Below are positions 40,483 to 47,676 of a stretch of DNA of 55,773 nucleotides, in pieces; positions within the stretch are counted from its first letter, which is position 1, and each line of letters begins with the position of its first letter. Position numbers and translations under genes: made by a program. Under the pieces are notes generated by a model, which worked only from the letters and a program-made list of their open reading frames with translations, searched no databases and was not told the origin of the DNA. This stretch comes from an uncultured Lachnospiraceae bacterium (GTDB taxonomy: Bacteria > Bacillota > Clostridia > Lachnospirales > Lachnospiraceae), in assembly GCA_945919075.1 (NCBI GenBank), contig CAMEIX010000022.1:1-55773 (forward strand). Reading direction: 5' to 3'.

Positions 40483-40806
40483 TTACTCAAACACAATCAT
40501 AGGTAAAGCCGCGATAGCTTCTGCGGTAATATCAGAGCCATAGCTTTCCTTGATTTTGGCTTTGTCAACATATGCCTTTTTCAGCAGAGCACCGTTCGGA
40601 TTGCTCTTTACAACATCATGCAAAAGCAGACCAACGCAAGAAGCTGTGTTAGCAACCGTACCGTCTGCTCCTAACGGAGTTCCTGCTTTTACAACAGTAT
40701 CATCTGTAGTGAAAACAGATTCTGCAACCGTAATGGGAACAGCCTCGCAATCTGCTCTCTTCAAAATATTGACTTCGCTTACTGTAGTCTCTTTTTCAAA
40801 TTTCAT
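40483..40806 (-). CDS. head decoration protein (lambda gpD-like), 107 aa
   Basis: Behind AGGAGGATTTGAGAA. MKFEKETTVSEVNILKRADC, then AGTPLGADGTVANTASCVGL and LLHDVVKSNPNGALLKKAYV: the pattern 'G.pl..dG...n.a.aiGil..dv...np...v.k.GyVd' of the lambda D/phage decoration family. It stabilises the expanded capsid. Position directly before the capsid gene agrees. Confidence 0.75.
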   Translation of the reverse strand: MKFEKETTVSEVNILKRADCEAVPITVAESVFTTDDTVVKAGTPLGADGTVANTASCVGLLLHDVVKSNPNGALLKKAYVDKAKIKESYGSDITAEAIAALPMIVFE

Positions 40807-40820
40807 TTCTCAAATCCTCC

Positions 40821-41399
40821 TTATTTGAATCTACTTAATCCTTCGGTTGCGGATTTATCAGCTTCTGCCTTGGAAGAGGCTGCCATTTCCGCAAATTTAA
40901 TGTCAGGCGTTTTCTTGTCATCATCTTCGCCACCACCTTTTCCACCAGGTGTCTGCGTTCTGTCCATCAATTCCTCCTTAGCTTTCTGTACTGCTGCTTC
41001 CTTCTGCTTTGTGAGCATATTTGCAAGATTGGTAGCCAATGCCTTGGAAGCATCTGCATCCTCGCTAACAATTCCGTCGATAAAGTCTTTGTAATCCTCT
41101 TCCGAAAGACCAACACCAACAAAGATTTTTTCAACTTCTAATCTGTTAGATTTCTTAGCAAATTCTGTCTTGACTGCCTCTGCTTCCGCAAGAGCATTCT
41201 TCATCTTCTCCTCATCCGTCAACCCGGCATCTTTCAATTTCTTGTAATTTGCCGAATCTTCCTGCAACTGCTTCAGAACTTTAGGGTCAACATTGTTCTT
41301 CTTTGCACCTTCGATATCGGTGCCGTTGATGTTCAGAAGTGCCGTAATCTGCTCTTCTGTAGCATCAGGAAACTGCTTTTTGATATCTTCTCTTGTCAT
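40821..41399 (-). CDS. capsid scaffold protein (DUF4355-like), 192 aa
   Basis: Start at the ATG at 41399 (MTREDIKKQFPDATEEQITA); the longer frame from 41429 has no ribosome site. A helical, charged protein with NNVDPKVLKQLQEDSANYKK and a long coiled middle, and an acidic/glycine-rich C-terminal part (TPGGKGGGEDDDKKTPDIKF). This is the common form of phage scaffold proteins placed before the decoration and capsid genes. It guides procapsid assembly and is then lost. Confidence 0.8.
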   Translation of the reverse strand: MTREDIKKQFPDATEEQITALLNINGTDIEGAKKNNVDPKVLKQLQEDSANYKKLKDAGLTDEEKMKNALAEAEAVKTEFAKKSNRLEVEKIFVGVGLSEEDYKDFIDGIVSEDADASKALATNLANMLTKQKEAAVQKAKEELMDRTQTPGGKGGGEDDDKKTPDIKFAEMAASSKAEADKSATEGLSRFK

Positions 41400-41485
41400 C
41401 TTTCTTCTCCCTCTTCTCGATTCATACACTTTTTCAACACGGTGCGCTCCGCATAGAATCTGCCGTCTAACGCTCTGGCCTGCAA
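41396..41485 (-). CDS. possible 29-aa peptide gene
   Basis: A TTG-started reading (MQARALDGRFYAERTVLKKC...) fills the gap between the Com-like and scaffold genes and ends in TGA that overlaps the scaffold ATG (ATGA). The ribosome site AGGAGCGG is about 13 bases away, which is far. The coupled stop and protein-like composition argue for a real short gene; nothing else supports it. Confidence 0.35.
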   Translation of the reverse strand: MQARALDGRFYAERTVLKKCMNREEGEER

Positions 41486-41501
41486 AATAAAAGAACCGCT
41501 C

Positions 41502-41696
41502 CTAACGAAATGTAACTCCGCTTGAAGTGGCTCTGTTTTTCATTGATACATGATTCACAGGAGTAAATGTAATACTTCCTGTCTTTGTGTTAAAAGTATT
41601 CTTTCCACCGCATCCTATCCTCGTACATTTGACTTCTCCAATTCCATCAAATTTTCCAAGTAGTTTGCCGCATCCTTTACATCGTACCTCAACCAT
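41502..41696 (-). CDS. Com-like zinc-finger protein, 64 aa
   Basis: Start at the ATG at 41696, within the end of the portal gene. MVEVRCKGCGKLLGKFDGIG, then EVKCTRIGCGGKNTFNTK: four cysteines (CxxC...C-x4-C, the last in CGG) as in the Mu Com translational regulator family. In phage Mu, Com binds the mom mRNA leader and enables its translation. Com-like genes next to the portal occur in many siphophages; here its RNA target is unknown. It overlaps the portal gene by eight bases. Confidence 0.75.
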   Translation of the reverse strand: MVEVRCKGCGKLLGKFDGIGEVKCTRIGCGGKNTFNTKTGSITFTPVNHVSMKNRATSSGVTFR

Positions 41697-43179
41697 CTCC
41701 ACCACCACCTTTCGATGATGCAGAAGATAATTCCATCTGTCTTGTATGCTCGGCATTTAATTCTGCCTGCTTTTCCTCTGCCGTCTTGTACAAAGCATCA
41801 AGATAAGGCTTTGACTGCGTGTAAACCTTTTCCGGGTCTCCCCACAGGTCGCAAGTCTGAATTGCAATCTTAGGATTGATGCCTTTTTCCAATAGATAGA
41901 TAAGCGCCTGCGACTTCACAAGCATATTATCCGTCTTATTCCGGGTGATTTTTATGTCGATATCCGCAATCGTCAAGTCAGGCGAAATCGCCTGCTTTGT
42001 CTTAAGGATATTCAGCACAACCTTAAGGAACTCACGCTCTGACCTTTTCGTGACAGGCTCGTCAATCTTTGCCCTCTGCTCTGCAAAATCCCAACCATTA
42101 CGAAGGTAAACAGCCTGTCCTGTATCGCCGCCGGTATTCTGTTCCCGGCTCGGCATACCCTCAATGATAAGCATATTTTTGTATAAATCATCTTTAAGGG
42201 TCTGTGTCTGCTCCTGGTCGAGTTCGCTCGAAACAGTATTCACATCTGCCGGCATGGACGCATTGACTGTCTTAACCTTTAATGCGCCGATTTTGCACAT
42301 CTTAATGAATGTTTGCTCGTCAATCTCGCAATTTACGAACTTGATAAATGCTTGCACAAACTGCTCCACGCCGTCAAGCCTGTTCGACTGCACGTTGTTG
42401 ATTGCGTCCGTAATAGTTGCAACAATCTCAATGTCAGAAAGCCGCCTCGGATTATTCGGGAACTCAATTAAGAGTAACTTTCCGTGTCCATTTGGAGAAG
42501 ATAGGTTTGTAATATACTCTCCATCCCGGATGTAATATACCCATGATTTTGTTGTACAGTAATACACCGTTCTACCTTTATTATCCTCCCGGATTGCTAC
42601 TGACATCAAAGGTGGATTCCCTTTTGCATTGGAGTAAATAATGAAATTGAATCTTGGGTCTGGAGAACATATATCAAAAGGCGGTTCTCCTTCCTCAACT
42701 TCTCCTTTTTCCAAACTCCACATCTCCCGGTAAGCCGTTCCACATGTACTCTGGAAATCTCCGAGTACAATATCGTGATAATCTTTGCTTCTCGTTTTCA
42801 TGTAGTTATTCAGCCTGTCAATTTCATCCGACTTGTTCTTGTCATCATTTACACTGACATACTGAATCGGCTCGCCGTAATTCTGTGCTGTCATGAACCG
42901 GTTGATTTCCAGCGCATGATTTTCAACAATCTTGTTGTTAATCTCCGGACGCACATCCTTTATGCGGTATAAAATTGGCTGGTCTCCGGAAACATAGTGA
43001 TACAGATAATCCATTTCCCGGCGATTCTGATTATGAATCGGTAGTGCCTTTTCCAGCTCCTCAATAGCCTCTTTTGGAGTTGAAATCTTTGTTCTGTTGC
43101 TTATAATCATCTTTCTTCCAAAAACACCGTGGCAAACCTCATAAAACGGCTTACTGTTCCTGTGCCAAGGAATGTTCAT
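41689..43179 (-). CDS. portal protein (SPP1 gp6-like), 496 aa
   Basis: Start MNIPWHRNSKPFYEVCHGVF behind GGCAGGTGATAACAG. Core: QNRREMDYLYHYVSGDQPIL, then NNKIVENHALEINRFMTAQN, FQSTCGTAYREMWSLEKGEV and FDICSPDPRFNFIIYSNAKG, with the helix-rich stem (SDIEIVATITDAINNVQSNR) and tail (DPVTKRSEREFLKVVL-like). This is the SPP1 gp6 / phage portal family. It forms the dodecameric DNA channel at one vertex. A terminator stands directly upstream. Confidence 0.9.
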   Translation of the reverse strand: MNIPWHRNSKPFYEVCHGVFGRKMIISNRTKISTPKEAIEELEKALPIHNQNRREMDYLYHYVSGDQPILYRIKDVRPEINNKIVENHALEINRFMTAQNYGEPIQYVSVNDDKNKSDEIDRLNNYMKTRSKDYHDIVLGDFQSTCGTAYREMWSLEKGEVEEGEPPFDICSPDPRFNFIIYSNAKGNPPLMSVAIREDNKGRTVYYCTTKSWVYYIRDGEYITNLSSPNGHGKLLLIEFPNNPRRLSDIEIVATITDAINNVQSNRLDGVEQFVQAFIKFVNCEIDEQTFIKMCKIGALKVKTVNASMPADVNTVSSELDQEQTQTLKDDLYKNMLIIEGMPSREQNTGGDTGQAVYLRNGWDFAEQRAKIDEPVTKRSEREFLKVVLNILKTKQAISPDLTIADIDIKITRNKTDNMLVKSQALIYLLEKGINPKIAIQTCDLWGDPEKVYTQSKPYLDALYKTAEEKQAELNAEHTRQMELSSASSKGGGGDG

Positions 43180-43205
43180 CTGTTATCACCTGCCTTTACT
43201 GCATG

Positions 43206-43240
43206 AAAAACACCGGCTCTGATTTCTCGGAACCGGTGTT
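43206..43240 (-). terminator. intrinsic terminator between ArpU-like and portal genes
   Basis: On the minus strand AACACCGG-loop-CCGGTGTT followed by TTTC. The loop has a small inner stem. It lies 26 bases before the portal start, so transcription from the terminase side must pass or be overridden here. Confidence 0.75.
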
Positions 43241-43281
43241 TGTATTCTTGATGCACTTTTCACCAATATCATAATAACATT

Positions 43282-43737
43282 TCACGAATGTGAATTGTGT
43301 GAAAGTTCACTCTGCTTGATAATTTTATCTATTTTTTTTGAAATTGTGCTTCTGTCATAGCCTAATTCCGCTCCTATGCGCTCATCTGTCCATTTATCTA
43401 TGTACTTTAGCCTCATGATTGCCTTATCTTCTATTGAATCAAGGCTTTCAATGAACATCTCAATATCCAGTTTCATATCTTCGTACAGTTGTTCATTACC
43501 ATGAAGGTCAACTAAAAGTTGGCTGACAAGTTTTTTCCGTTCTGCGTCAGATTTTACATTAGATCCAGAAACAACGAAGTGACACTGCGCATAAGGAAAA
43601 TCTTTCATAGAACCGCTGACAACACCATGCTCTGCAAGCACAGGATGAGTCTCAAAGTATTTCAATCTTCTTCTGATAGACTTTATGTAACTGTCCAAAT
43701 AGACATACTGTGCAAGAAATTCCCTTGTTATTATCAT
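43282..43737 (-). CDS. ArpU-like phage transcription regulator (sigma-like), 151 aa
   Basis: Start at the ATG at 43737 behind GGGAGGTTATAT. A helical N-terminus (MIITREFLAQYVYLDSYIKS) and a C-terminal HTH with 'LDSIEDKAIMRLKYIDKWTD' followed by ERIGAELGYDRSTISKKIDK, which resembles sigma region 4 and the ArpU late regulator family. Such proteins control late genes of Gram-positive phages. It is placed just after the large terminase and an inserted HNH gene. It is followed by a terminator. Confidence 0.75.
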   Translation of the reverse strand: MIITREFLAQYVYLDSYIKSIRRRLKYFETHPVLAEHGVVSGSMKDFPYAQCHFVVSGSNVKSDAERKKLVSQLLVDLHGNEQLYEDMKLDIEMFIESLDSIEDKAIMRLKYIDKWTDERIGAELGYDRSTISKKIDKIIKQSELSHNSHS

Positions 43738-43751
43738 ATATAACCTCCCAA

Positions 43752-44291
43752 CTATATTTCGCAAACAGAAACTTTATGGTTACCTACACGCCTCACATTA
43801 TTTGCATACTCCCAATGAAATCCATTTGAAGTCTGCCTTTTTCCAATACAACACCAAAATATATTTTTCGCTCCTGTGTCACGTGCAGCATCTCTTATTG
43901 ATGGATATATTTTTCCTGTTTCGATGCAACGGACAGGAACGCTTGTAGATTCACAGTTCATATTCGCTTTTTGAGTTCTCTCCGTAGCAGTCCCATAATA
44001 TCTGTTGTAAGAATTTGAGCACCATTCAAGATTTGCAGCTCTATTATCAGTTTTATCTTCATTCATGTGATTTACTTGCGGAAAACTATTGGGATTATCT
44101 ATGAAAGCCTCAGCTACTAGCCTATGAACCTTTCTTGTATTATTCCTACCGTTCTCATAGAATGTTATTCTTAAATATCCTTTCATGTCAGGCGTTGGTT
44201 TCATAATCATATTCTTTTTCTTGGAGTACACTCTCCCTAAATCGCTAACCATATAATTCTCAAATCCTACAACAGGTTTCCATCTTTCCAT
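43752..44291 (-). CDS. HNH homing endonuclease (NUMOD4/HNH/NUMOD1), 179 aa
   Basis: Behind TTTTAGAGGTGGATT. N-terminal NUMOD4: MERWKPVVGFENYMVSDLGR with VYSKKKNMIMKPTPDMKGYL; HNH core: KVHRLVAEAFIDNPNSFPQV with NHMNEDKTDNRAANLEWCSN; C-terminal NUMOD1 (IYPSIRDAARDTGAKNIFWC). Free-standing, with conserved HNH residues, so probably active. It is inserted between terminase and ArpU-like genes, a usual place for such mobile endonucleases. Confidence 0.9.
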   Translation of the reverse strand: MERWKPVVGFENYMVSDLGRVYSKKKNMIMKPTPDMKGYLRITFYENGRNNTRKVHRLVAEAFIDNPNSFPQVNHMNEDKTDNRAANLEWCSNSYNRYYGTATERTQKANMNCESTSVPVRCIETGKIYPSIRDAARDTGAKNIFWCCIGKRQTSNGFHWEYANNVRRVGNHKVSVCEI

Positions 44292-44300
44292 AATCCACCT

Positions 44301-45953
44301 CTAAAATGGTCTATTTACCGCTTCACACTTAGCGTATAGTTCGCCGGAGATAAACTGTATCAGCTGCACCAATCCGTCCGGAGCATCGTCATGCAAATTC
44401 TTACCAATTTGCGTAAATGATGTTAATTCTTCCATTGCTTGCTTATATTCTTCACTCTGAAGTTCTGGAGAAAGAAAACGACAACGCCTCTTTACATCTG
44501 GTGCATATTGGATTATTTTTGCAATCTTGCTCATTTGATTACTTGCTTTTGTCCATGTAATGTTTGTTTTATATCCTTGTTCCTTCAACATTACTTCAAC
44601 AGATTCAGCATATTCGTCACCTCCATTATCCGCTTCCACGCGAACCATACTTGACTTATTCTGTATTATTTTTGCTGTAACCAAAGGTTTTGTTTTGTAC
44701 TTATCTCCTTTATTGAAAATCCAATCAGGTATGTAAATTGGACCGTCTACTCTACTTCCAAATGAATAACCAAATGGCATCGAAAGGCTATCATTTCCGC
44801 CCCATGCGACATCACAAGCTGCAGCAGATAAATAATCGCCATCAGGAAGTACACCATTGTAATAGTTCAACTCATCAACAGGGAATAATAATCCTTCTCT
44901 GATAAATGGTTTCTGCTGATACTTTGCCATCCATTCGTTACGGTCAAGTTTCTCTCTCATATCACGGTAATACTGCGTAGAGAAACCTTTTCCGTACTCA
45001 TATTCAAAGTTCGACTCATCATTTTCATTCAAAGCCGGTATCTTTCTGAATCTGTATCGTGGATTATCTTTATTTTCAGTCTCTACACGTCCTAAAGGAT
45101 CAAGCACATTCCAACGGGTGCCCACCATTAGCTCCCTGGAGCCATCATTCTTACGGTCTACCAAAACATTCAAATAATCCTGGTACCTATTTTCCAATCG
45201 TTTAGGACTCAACGATTCGGTTCTGTCGCGAACCATATCGTCTACGTACAGATAACCGTCTGCGCTGATATCAACCGCACCAGTCCATGTACCGTCAATT
45301 CCTCGGCAAGTAAGTGTAGCGAAACTTTCTACCTCGTCGTATCTCAACTCATTTTTATCTGATGATGTTTTGGGGAATTTTATCTGTGGGAAAATCTCTG
45401 AAAATGTATATTCCTCACTTGTTGTGAGTTTTAGAACGTCTGTATAGAATCTATCTGCCAGTATACCGGAATGTCCGGACATAGCATTATGACTTGCAGG
45501 CCGCTTACCAATTACCCATGCAAGGAAGAAAATACAAATCGTACTCTTACCAACTCGAGGAGGCATTGAAAGTCCATAGAAATCCAGTTTTCCATCTTCT
45601 AAGTCCTGCAAATCTTCCGCAACGATATGTAATGTTTTTCGCCTTGGCTGGTAGAATCGCTTCTCCGGCCGGCGCTTACGCTCCATGTACAGCAAGAAAC
45701 TCTCAAACCGATGCGGTGCTTCAAACTTAAGTGCATCCCAGTATAGGTCATTCATTCCGACCGATACAGGCAATGTCGGCACTTTCCGCTTTACGAAATC
45801 TGACAGTTTCAGTGCATAGGCAATATCGTTATCGCCCTCTTCATCAGCGATTACTTTTGCCATGTCCAGAAGGTCACGCAAAGCCTTGTATGAACTTAGG
45901 TCTGATTGCTTTATGGAATTTATAATCGCAAGGTTCCGCTCTGAAACGCCCAC
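44301..45953 (-). CDS. terL: terminase large subunit, 550 aa
   Basis: Behind TAAGGAGTTGACGGATA, with a GTG start. ATPase domain: Walker A PPRVGKS at 131-137, Walker B YLYVDDMV near 225-232. Nuclease domain: acidic CDVAWGG near 380. Typical RYDEVESFATLTCRGIDGTW segment between. It packages phage DNA into procapsids with ATP. The gene is preceded by the 21-bp repeat that also precedes the tape measure gene. Confidence 0.93.
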   Translation of the reverse strand: MGVSERNLAIINSIKQSDLSSYKALRDLLDMAKVIADEEGDNDIAYALKLSDFVKRKVPTLPVSVGMNDLYWDALKFEAPHRFESFLLYMERKRRPEKRFYQPRRKTLHIVAEDLQDLEDGKLDFYGLSMPPRVGKSTICIFFLAWVIGKRPASHNAMSGHSGILADRFYTDVLKLTTSEEYTFSEIFPQIKFPKTSSDKNELRYDEVESFATLTCRGIDGTWTGAVDISADGYLYVDDMVRDRTESLSPKRLENRYQDYLNVLVDRKNDGSRELMVGTRWNVLDPLGRVETENKDNPRYRFRKIPALNENDESNFEYEYGKGFSTQYYRDMREKLDRNEWMAKYQQKPFIREGLLFPVDELNYYNGVLPDGDYLSAAACDVAWGGNDSLSMPFGYSFGSRVDGPIYIPDWIFNKGDKYKTKPLVTAKIIQNKSSMVRVEADNGGDEYAESVEVMLKEQGYKTNITWTKASNQMSKIAKIIQYAPDVKRRCRFLSPELQSEEYKQAMEELTSFTQIGKNLHDDAPDGLVQLIQFISGELYAKCEAVNRPF

Positions 45954-45976
45954 TATCCGTCAACTCCTTACTGCCG

Positions 45977-45997
45977 CTGACGTTCTGGACATTCTGG
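45977..45997. repeat. 21-bp repeat, copy before the terminase gene
   Basis: Identical over 21 bases to 34922-34942. Contains tandem ACGTTCTGG / ACATTCTGG half-sites. It lies 24 bases before the terminase start codon and after the stop of the upstream gene. Confidence 0.7.
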
Positions 45998-46007
45998 GCG
46001 AAACTAT

Positions 46008-46244
46008 TTACATACCATTTATCACATCATACTGATATTCCAATTCTTCATCGTTTAGATACTTATGGCGAACCATGTATCTTTCTATTTCTTCCTCTCG
46101 GTAATTCTGTATGGTATTTTTCATTCGTACATAGACATCATAGTTGCGAATCTTTTCCCCTTTTGAGTATGTAATCCAACTCTTAACCACAACACCCATC
46201 AGATTTTCTTCGACTACAACAATATCTCCAAAACAGAATTTCAT
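46008..46244 (-). CDS. conserved phage protein, 78 aa
   Basis: Starts MKFCFGDIVVVEENLMGVVV in an ATGA overlap with the upstream gene. A beta-rich SH3-like core (GDIVVVEENLMGVVVKSWIT) followed by a helical acidic end (YLNDEELEYQYDVINGM). No known function; this type recurs upstream of terminase genes in Clostridia phages. Confidence 0.6.
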   Translation of the reverse strand: MKFCFGDIVVVEENLMGVVVKSWITYSKGEKIRNYDVYVRMKNTIQNYREEEIERYMVRHKYLNDEELEYQYDVINGM

Positions 46245-46429
46245 TGCGCCTGCCCCTTTTCAAACTCGTCTATAATCTGCATCAGCATCCGTCTACCATT
46301 TATCCTTGGTGGAACATATATCAACTTCTTATTTTCCTTTTGTGACTGCTCATAAGCCGAAAGAAACTGTTTCTGCCAATCAGTAAGCGGAACAAGACTT
46401 ATTTTCTCTGCAAATTCAACTAAATTCAT
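46241..46429 (-). CDS. conserved phage protein, 62 aa
   Basis: Start at the ATG at 46429, overlapping the upstream stop as ATGA. MNLVEFAEKISLVPLTDWQK, then QFLSAYEQSQKENKKLIYVP and RINGRRMLMQIIDEFEKGQA. The middle resembles the N-terminal Walker segment of terminase-like proteins ('w Q...l...y......i.v.PRr.Gks'), but too short to be an enzyme. Possibly an evolved remnant or regulator of packaging; this is inference. Confidence 0.6.
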   Translation of the reverse strand: MNLVEFAEKISLVPLTDWQKQFLSAYEQSQKENKKLIYVPPRINGRRMLMQIIDEFEKGQAQ

Positions 46430-46665
46430 TCTCTCACCCACATAGCTACTGGTGGTTGTCCCCCGATTACTGATAAATAGATTGCTGGTCTTTGTCCTGC
46501 CTTAATCTGTTTCAACATTAGCACTATCTCTTCATCTGTCAGCTCGTGGCATGAAATCACTTCAACTGTCTGAAATTCTTCATTCATTTGCTGACACGCA
46601 GTCAATGGCAAGCACTTATCTGCTGTATATGTGCAATTTGCTTCTGGAAAATTTACAGGAATCAT
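46426..46665 (-). CDS. phage protein, 79 aa
   Basis: MIPVNFPEANCTYTADKCLP, then LTACQQMNEEFQTVEVISCH and TDEEIVLMLKQIKAGQRPAI, ending in WVRE with an ATGA overlap with the next gene. The 'n..fg.P....c......lp.......v.sCw.lt.eEl..i...g.i.l.v.G..hPPv.l' frame is common in Clostridia phages; no function known. Confidence 0.6.
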   Translation of the reverse strand: MIPVNFPEANCTYTADKCLPLTACQQMNEEFQTVEVISCHELTDEEIVLMLKQIKAGQRPAIYLSVIGGQPPVAMWVRE

Positions 46666-46672
46666 ATAACAC

Positions 46673-46810
46673 CTACTTTCTTTTCTTCCGAAACTGCTTT
46701 ACACAATATGACTTCGTGCAATATCCGCCACCAGACATATCTACACCCATGAAATAGCTTGCTTTTTCCTTTTTCTTGTAAAATTTGCAGTTCTTATTCT
46801 GACAATCCAT
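46673..46810 (-). CDS. small Cys-rich protein, 45 aa
   Basis: From the ATG at 46810 behind GAGGTGTGAAC. Product MDCQNKNCKFYKKKEKASYF ... GGGYCTKSYCVKQFRKKRK, with four cysteines in two Cys pairs and a strongly basic end. It overlaps the end of the upstream gene by 17 bases. Likely a small zinc-binding protein; family not recognised. Confidence 0.6.
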   Translation of the reverse strand: MDCQNKNCKFYKKKEKASYFMGVDMSGGGYCTKSYCVKQFRKKRK

Positions 46811-47108
46811 GTTCACACCTCACTCCAATTCCAACAATGTAATGTTCTCTTGTGTCTTCTCCTATTGTCGTGCGAAGTACATTGCCGTTTGAGATACAAT
46901 CATTCAATTTCTGACATTTATCACATTTCGTATCTCTCTCGACATACTTTATTGGTTTATATTTTTTGAAATAAGGGCATTCACAATCAGAATTCAATTC
47001 ATCATTATGCCATTTATCGCATGAAAACAATGGAAATTCGTCTCCAGTTTCATTGTCGAATATGTAATCTTCATTGAAATATTCACATATTTCGCATTCA
47101 AATGCCAT
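46794..47108 (-). CDS. Cys-rich phage protein, 104 aa
   Basis: Start at the ATG at 47108 behind ATGAGGTAGAT; the long frame from 47363 is the complement of a repeat-coding gene and is rejected. Product MAFECEICEYFNEDYIFDNE, then CDKWHNDELNSDCECPYFKK and CDKCQKLNDCISNGNVLRTT: eight cysteines, several as CxxC. A possible multi-zinc protein of unknown function. Confidence 0.6.
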   Translation of the reverse strand: MAFECEICEYFNEDYIFDNETGDEFPLFSCDKWHNDELNSDCECPYFKKYKPIKYVERDTKCDKCQKLNDCISNGNVLRTTIGEDTREHYIVGIGVRCEHGLSE

Positions 47109-47127
47109 ATCTACCTCATTTTTGCGT

Positions 47128-47164
47128 AAAAAAATACCAACCATCGAATATTGACGGTTGGTAT
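47128..47164 (-). terminator. intrinsic terminator after the beta-flower gene
   Basis: On the minus strand ATACCAACC-loop-GGTTGGTAT followed by TTTTTT, eight bases after the 47173 gene. Confidence 0.85.
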
Positions 47165-47172
47165 ATATGGTT

Positions 47173-47532
47173 TTACTGTTCGAAAAACACCTCTCCGGAA
47201 ATACTTGACCATGATAATCCTTTCGCAGCTTTTGCATGTTTTGCGTTTCTAGCTGACTTTGCTGGTCTTGCATTCCTAGCACACTTAGCAGGTTTTGCAT
47301 GTTTGGCTGGTTTTGCAGGTCCGCTTCCAGTAGATTCCTCTGTAAAGAAAACACACTGTCCATGCAAATCCCTTATCCACCCATTTTCAAACCAACCTAA
47401 ATGATGACCATTAAAACCATACACTGCATCATCATACAAATATGCAACAGGTTTTCCATTAAAAAGATAAATATATTCGCTGTTATCATACAAGTATGCT
47501 ATCGGTATTCCGTGTGAATCATAAAATGTCAT
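47173..47532 (-). CDS. 4-fold beta flower-type protein with Lys/Pro/Ala repeat tail, 119 aa
   Basis: Start at the ATG at 47532 behind CGAAAGGGGAAAGTAT. The first 60 residues contain about four repeats of the type 'ydshGipiaYlydnseYiYlfnGkpvaYl', 'Ydd.vYgFnGhhlGWfeng.irDl.G', the 4-fold beta flower pattern. The C-terminal part is low complexity, about six copies of a K-P-A-K / A-R-N-A-like unit (residues about 70-105), strongly basic. Function unknown; the basic repeats look like a nucleic-acid or cell-wall binding tail. A terminator follows directly. Confidence 0.7.
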   Translation of the reverse strand: MTFYDSHGIPIAYLYDNSEYIYLFNGKPVAYLYDDAVYGFNGHHLGWFENGWIRDLHGQCVFFTEESTGSGPAKPAKHAKPAKCARNARPAKSARNAKHAKAAKGLSWSSISGEVFFEQ

Positions 47533-47609
47533 ATACTTTCCCCTTTCGTAAATTGATAGGAAAATTATACCACTCCAACCGCCAATATTCAATTATCAAT
47601 GTTCAAAGC

Positions 47610-47676
47610 GGAGCATCCGGAATTGAACCGGAACAACGGGCGCGACCCGTCACATCTACCATTGATGATATACTCC
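47610..47676 (-). tRNA. shortened tRNA-like element, anticodon CGC (Ala if functional)
   Basis: Acceptor GGAGTAT/ATGCTCC, D arm CATC-AATGGTA-GATG, anticodon arm GACGG-GTCGCGC-CCGTT with loop anticodon CGC, and T arm CCGG-TTCAATT-CCGG. Only about 67 bases, because the variable region is about two bases long, and the T stem shares its last base with the acceptor. It may be a degenerate phage tRNA or part of the large structured RNA that ends here. Confidence 0.5.

Noticed and set aside
46794..47363. A 189-codon minus-strand frame rich in Gln, Asn and Leu at its N-terminus
   Set aside because: The first 85 codons overlap the basic repeat tail of the beta-flower gene in another frame and cross a terminator; the true start is the ATG at 47108.
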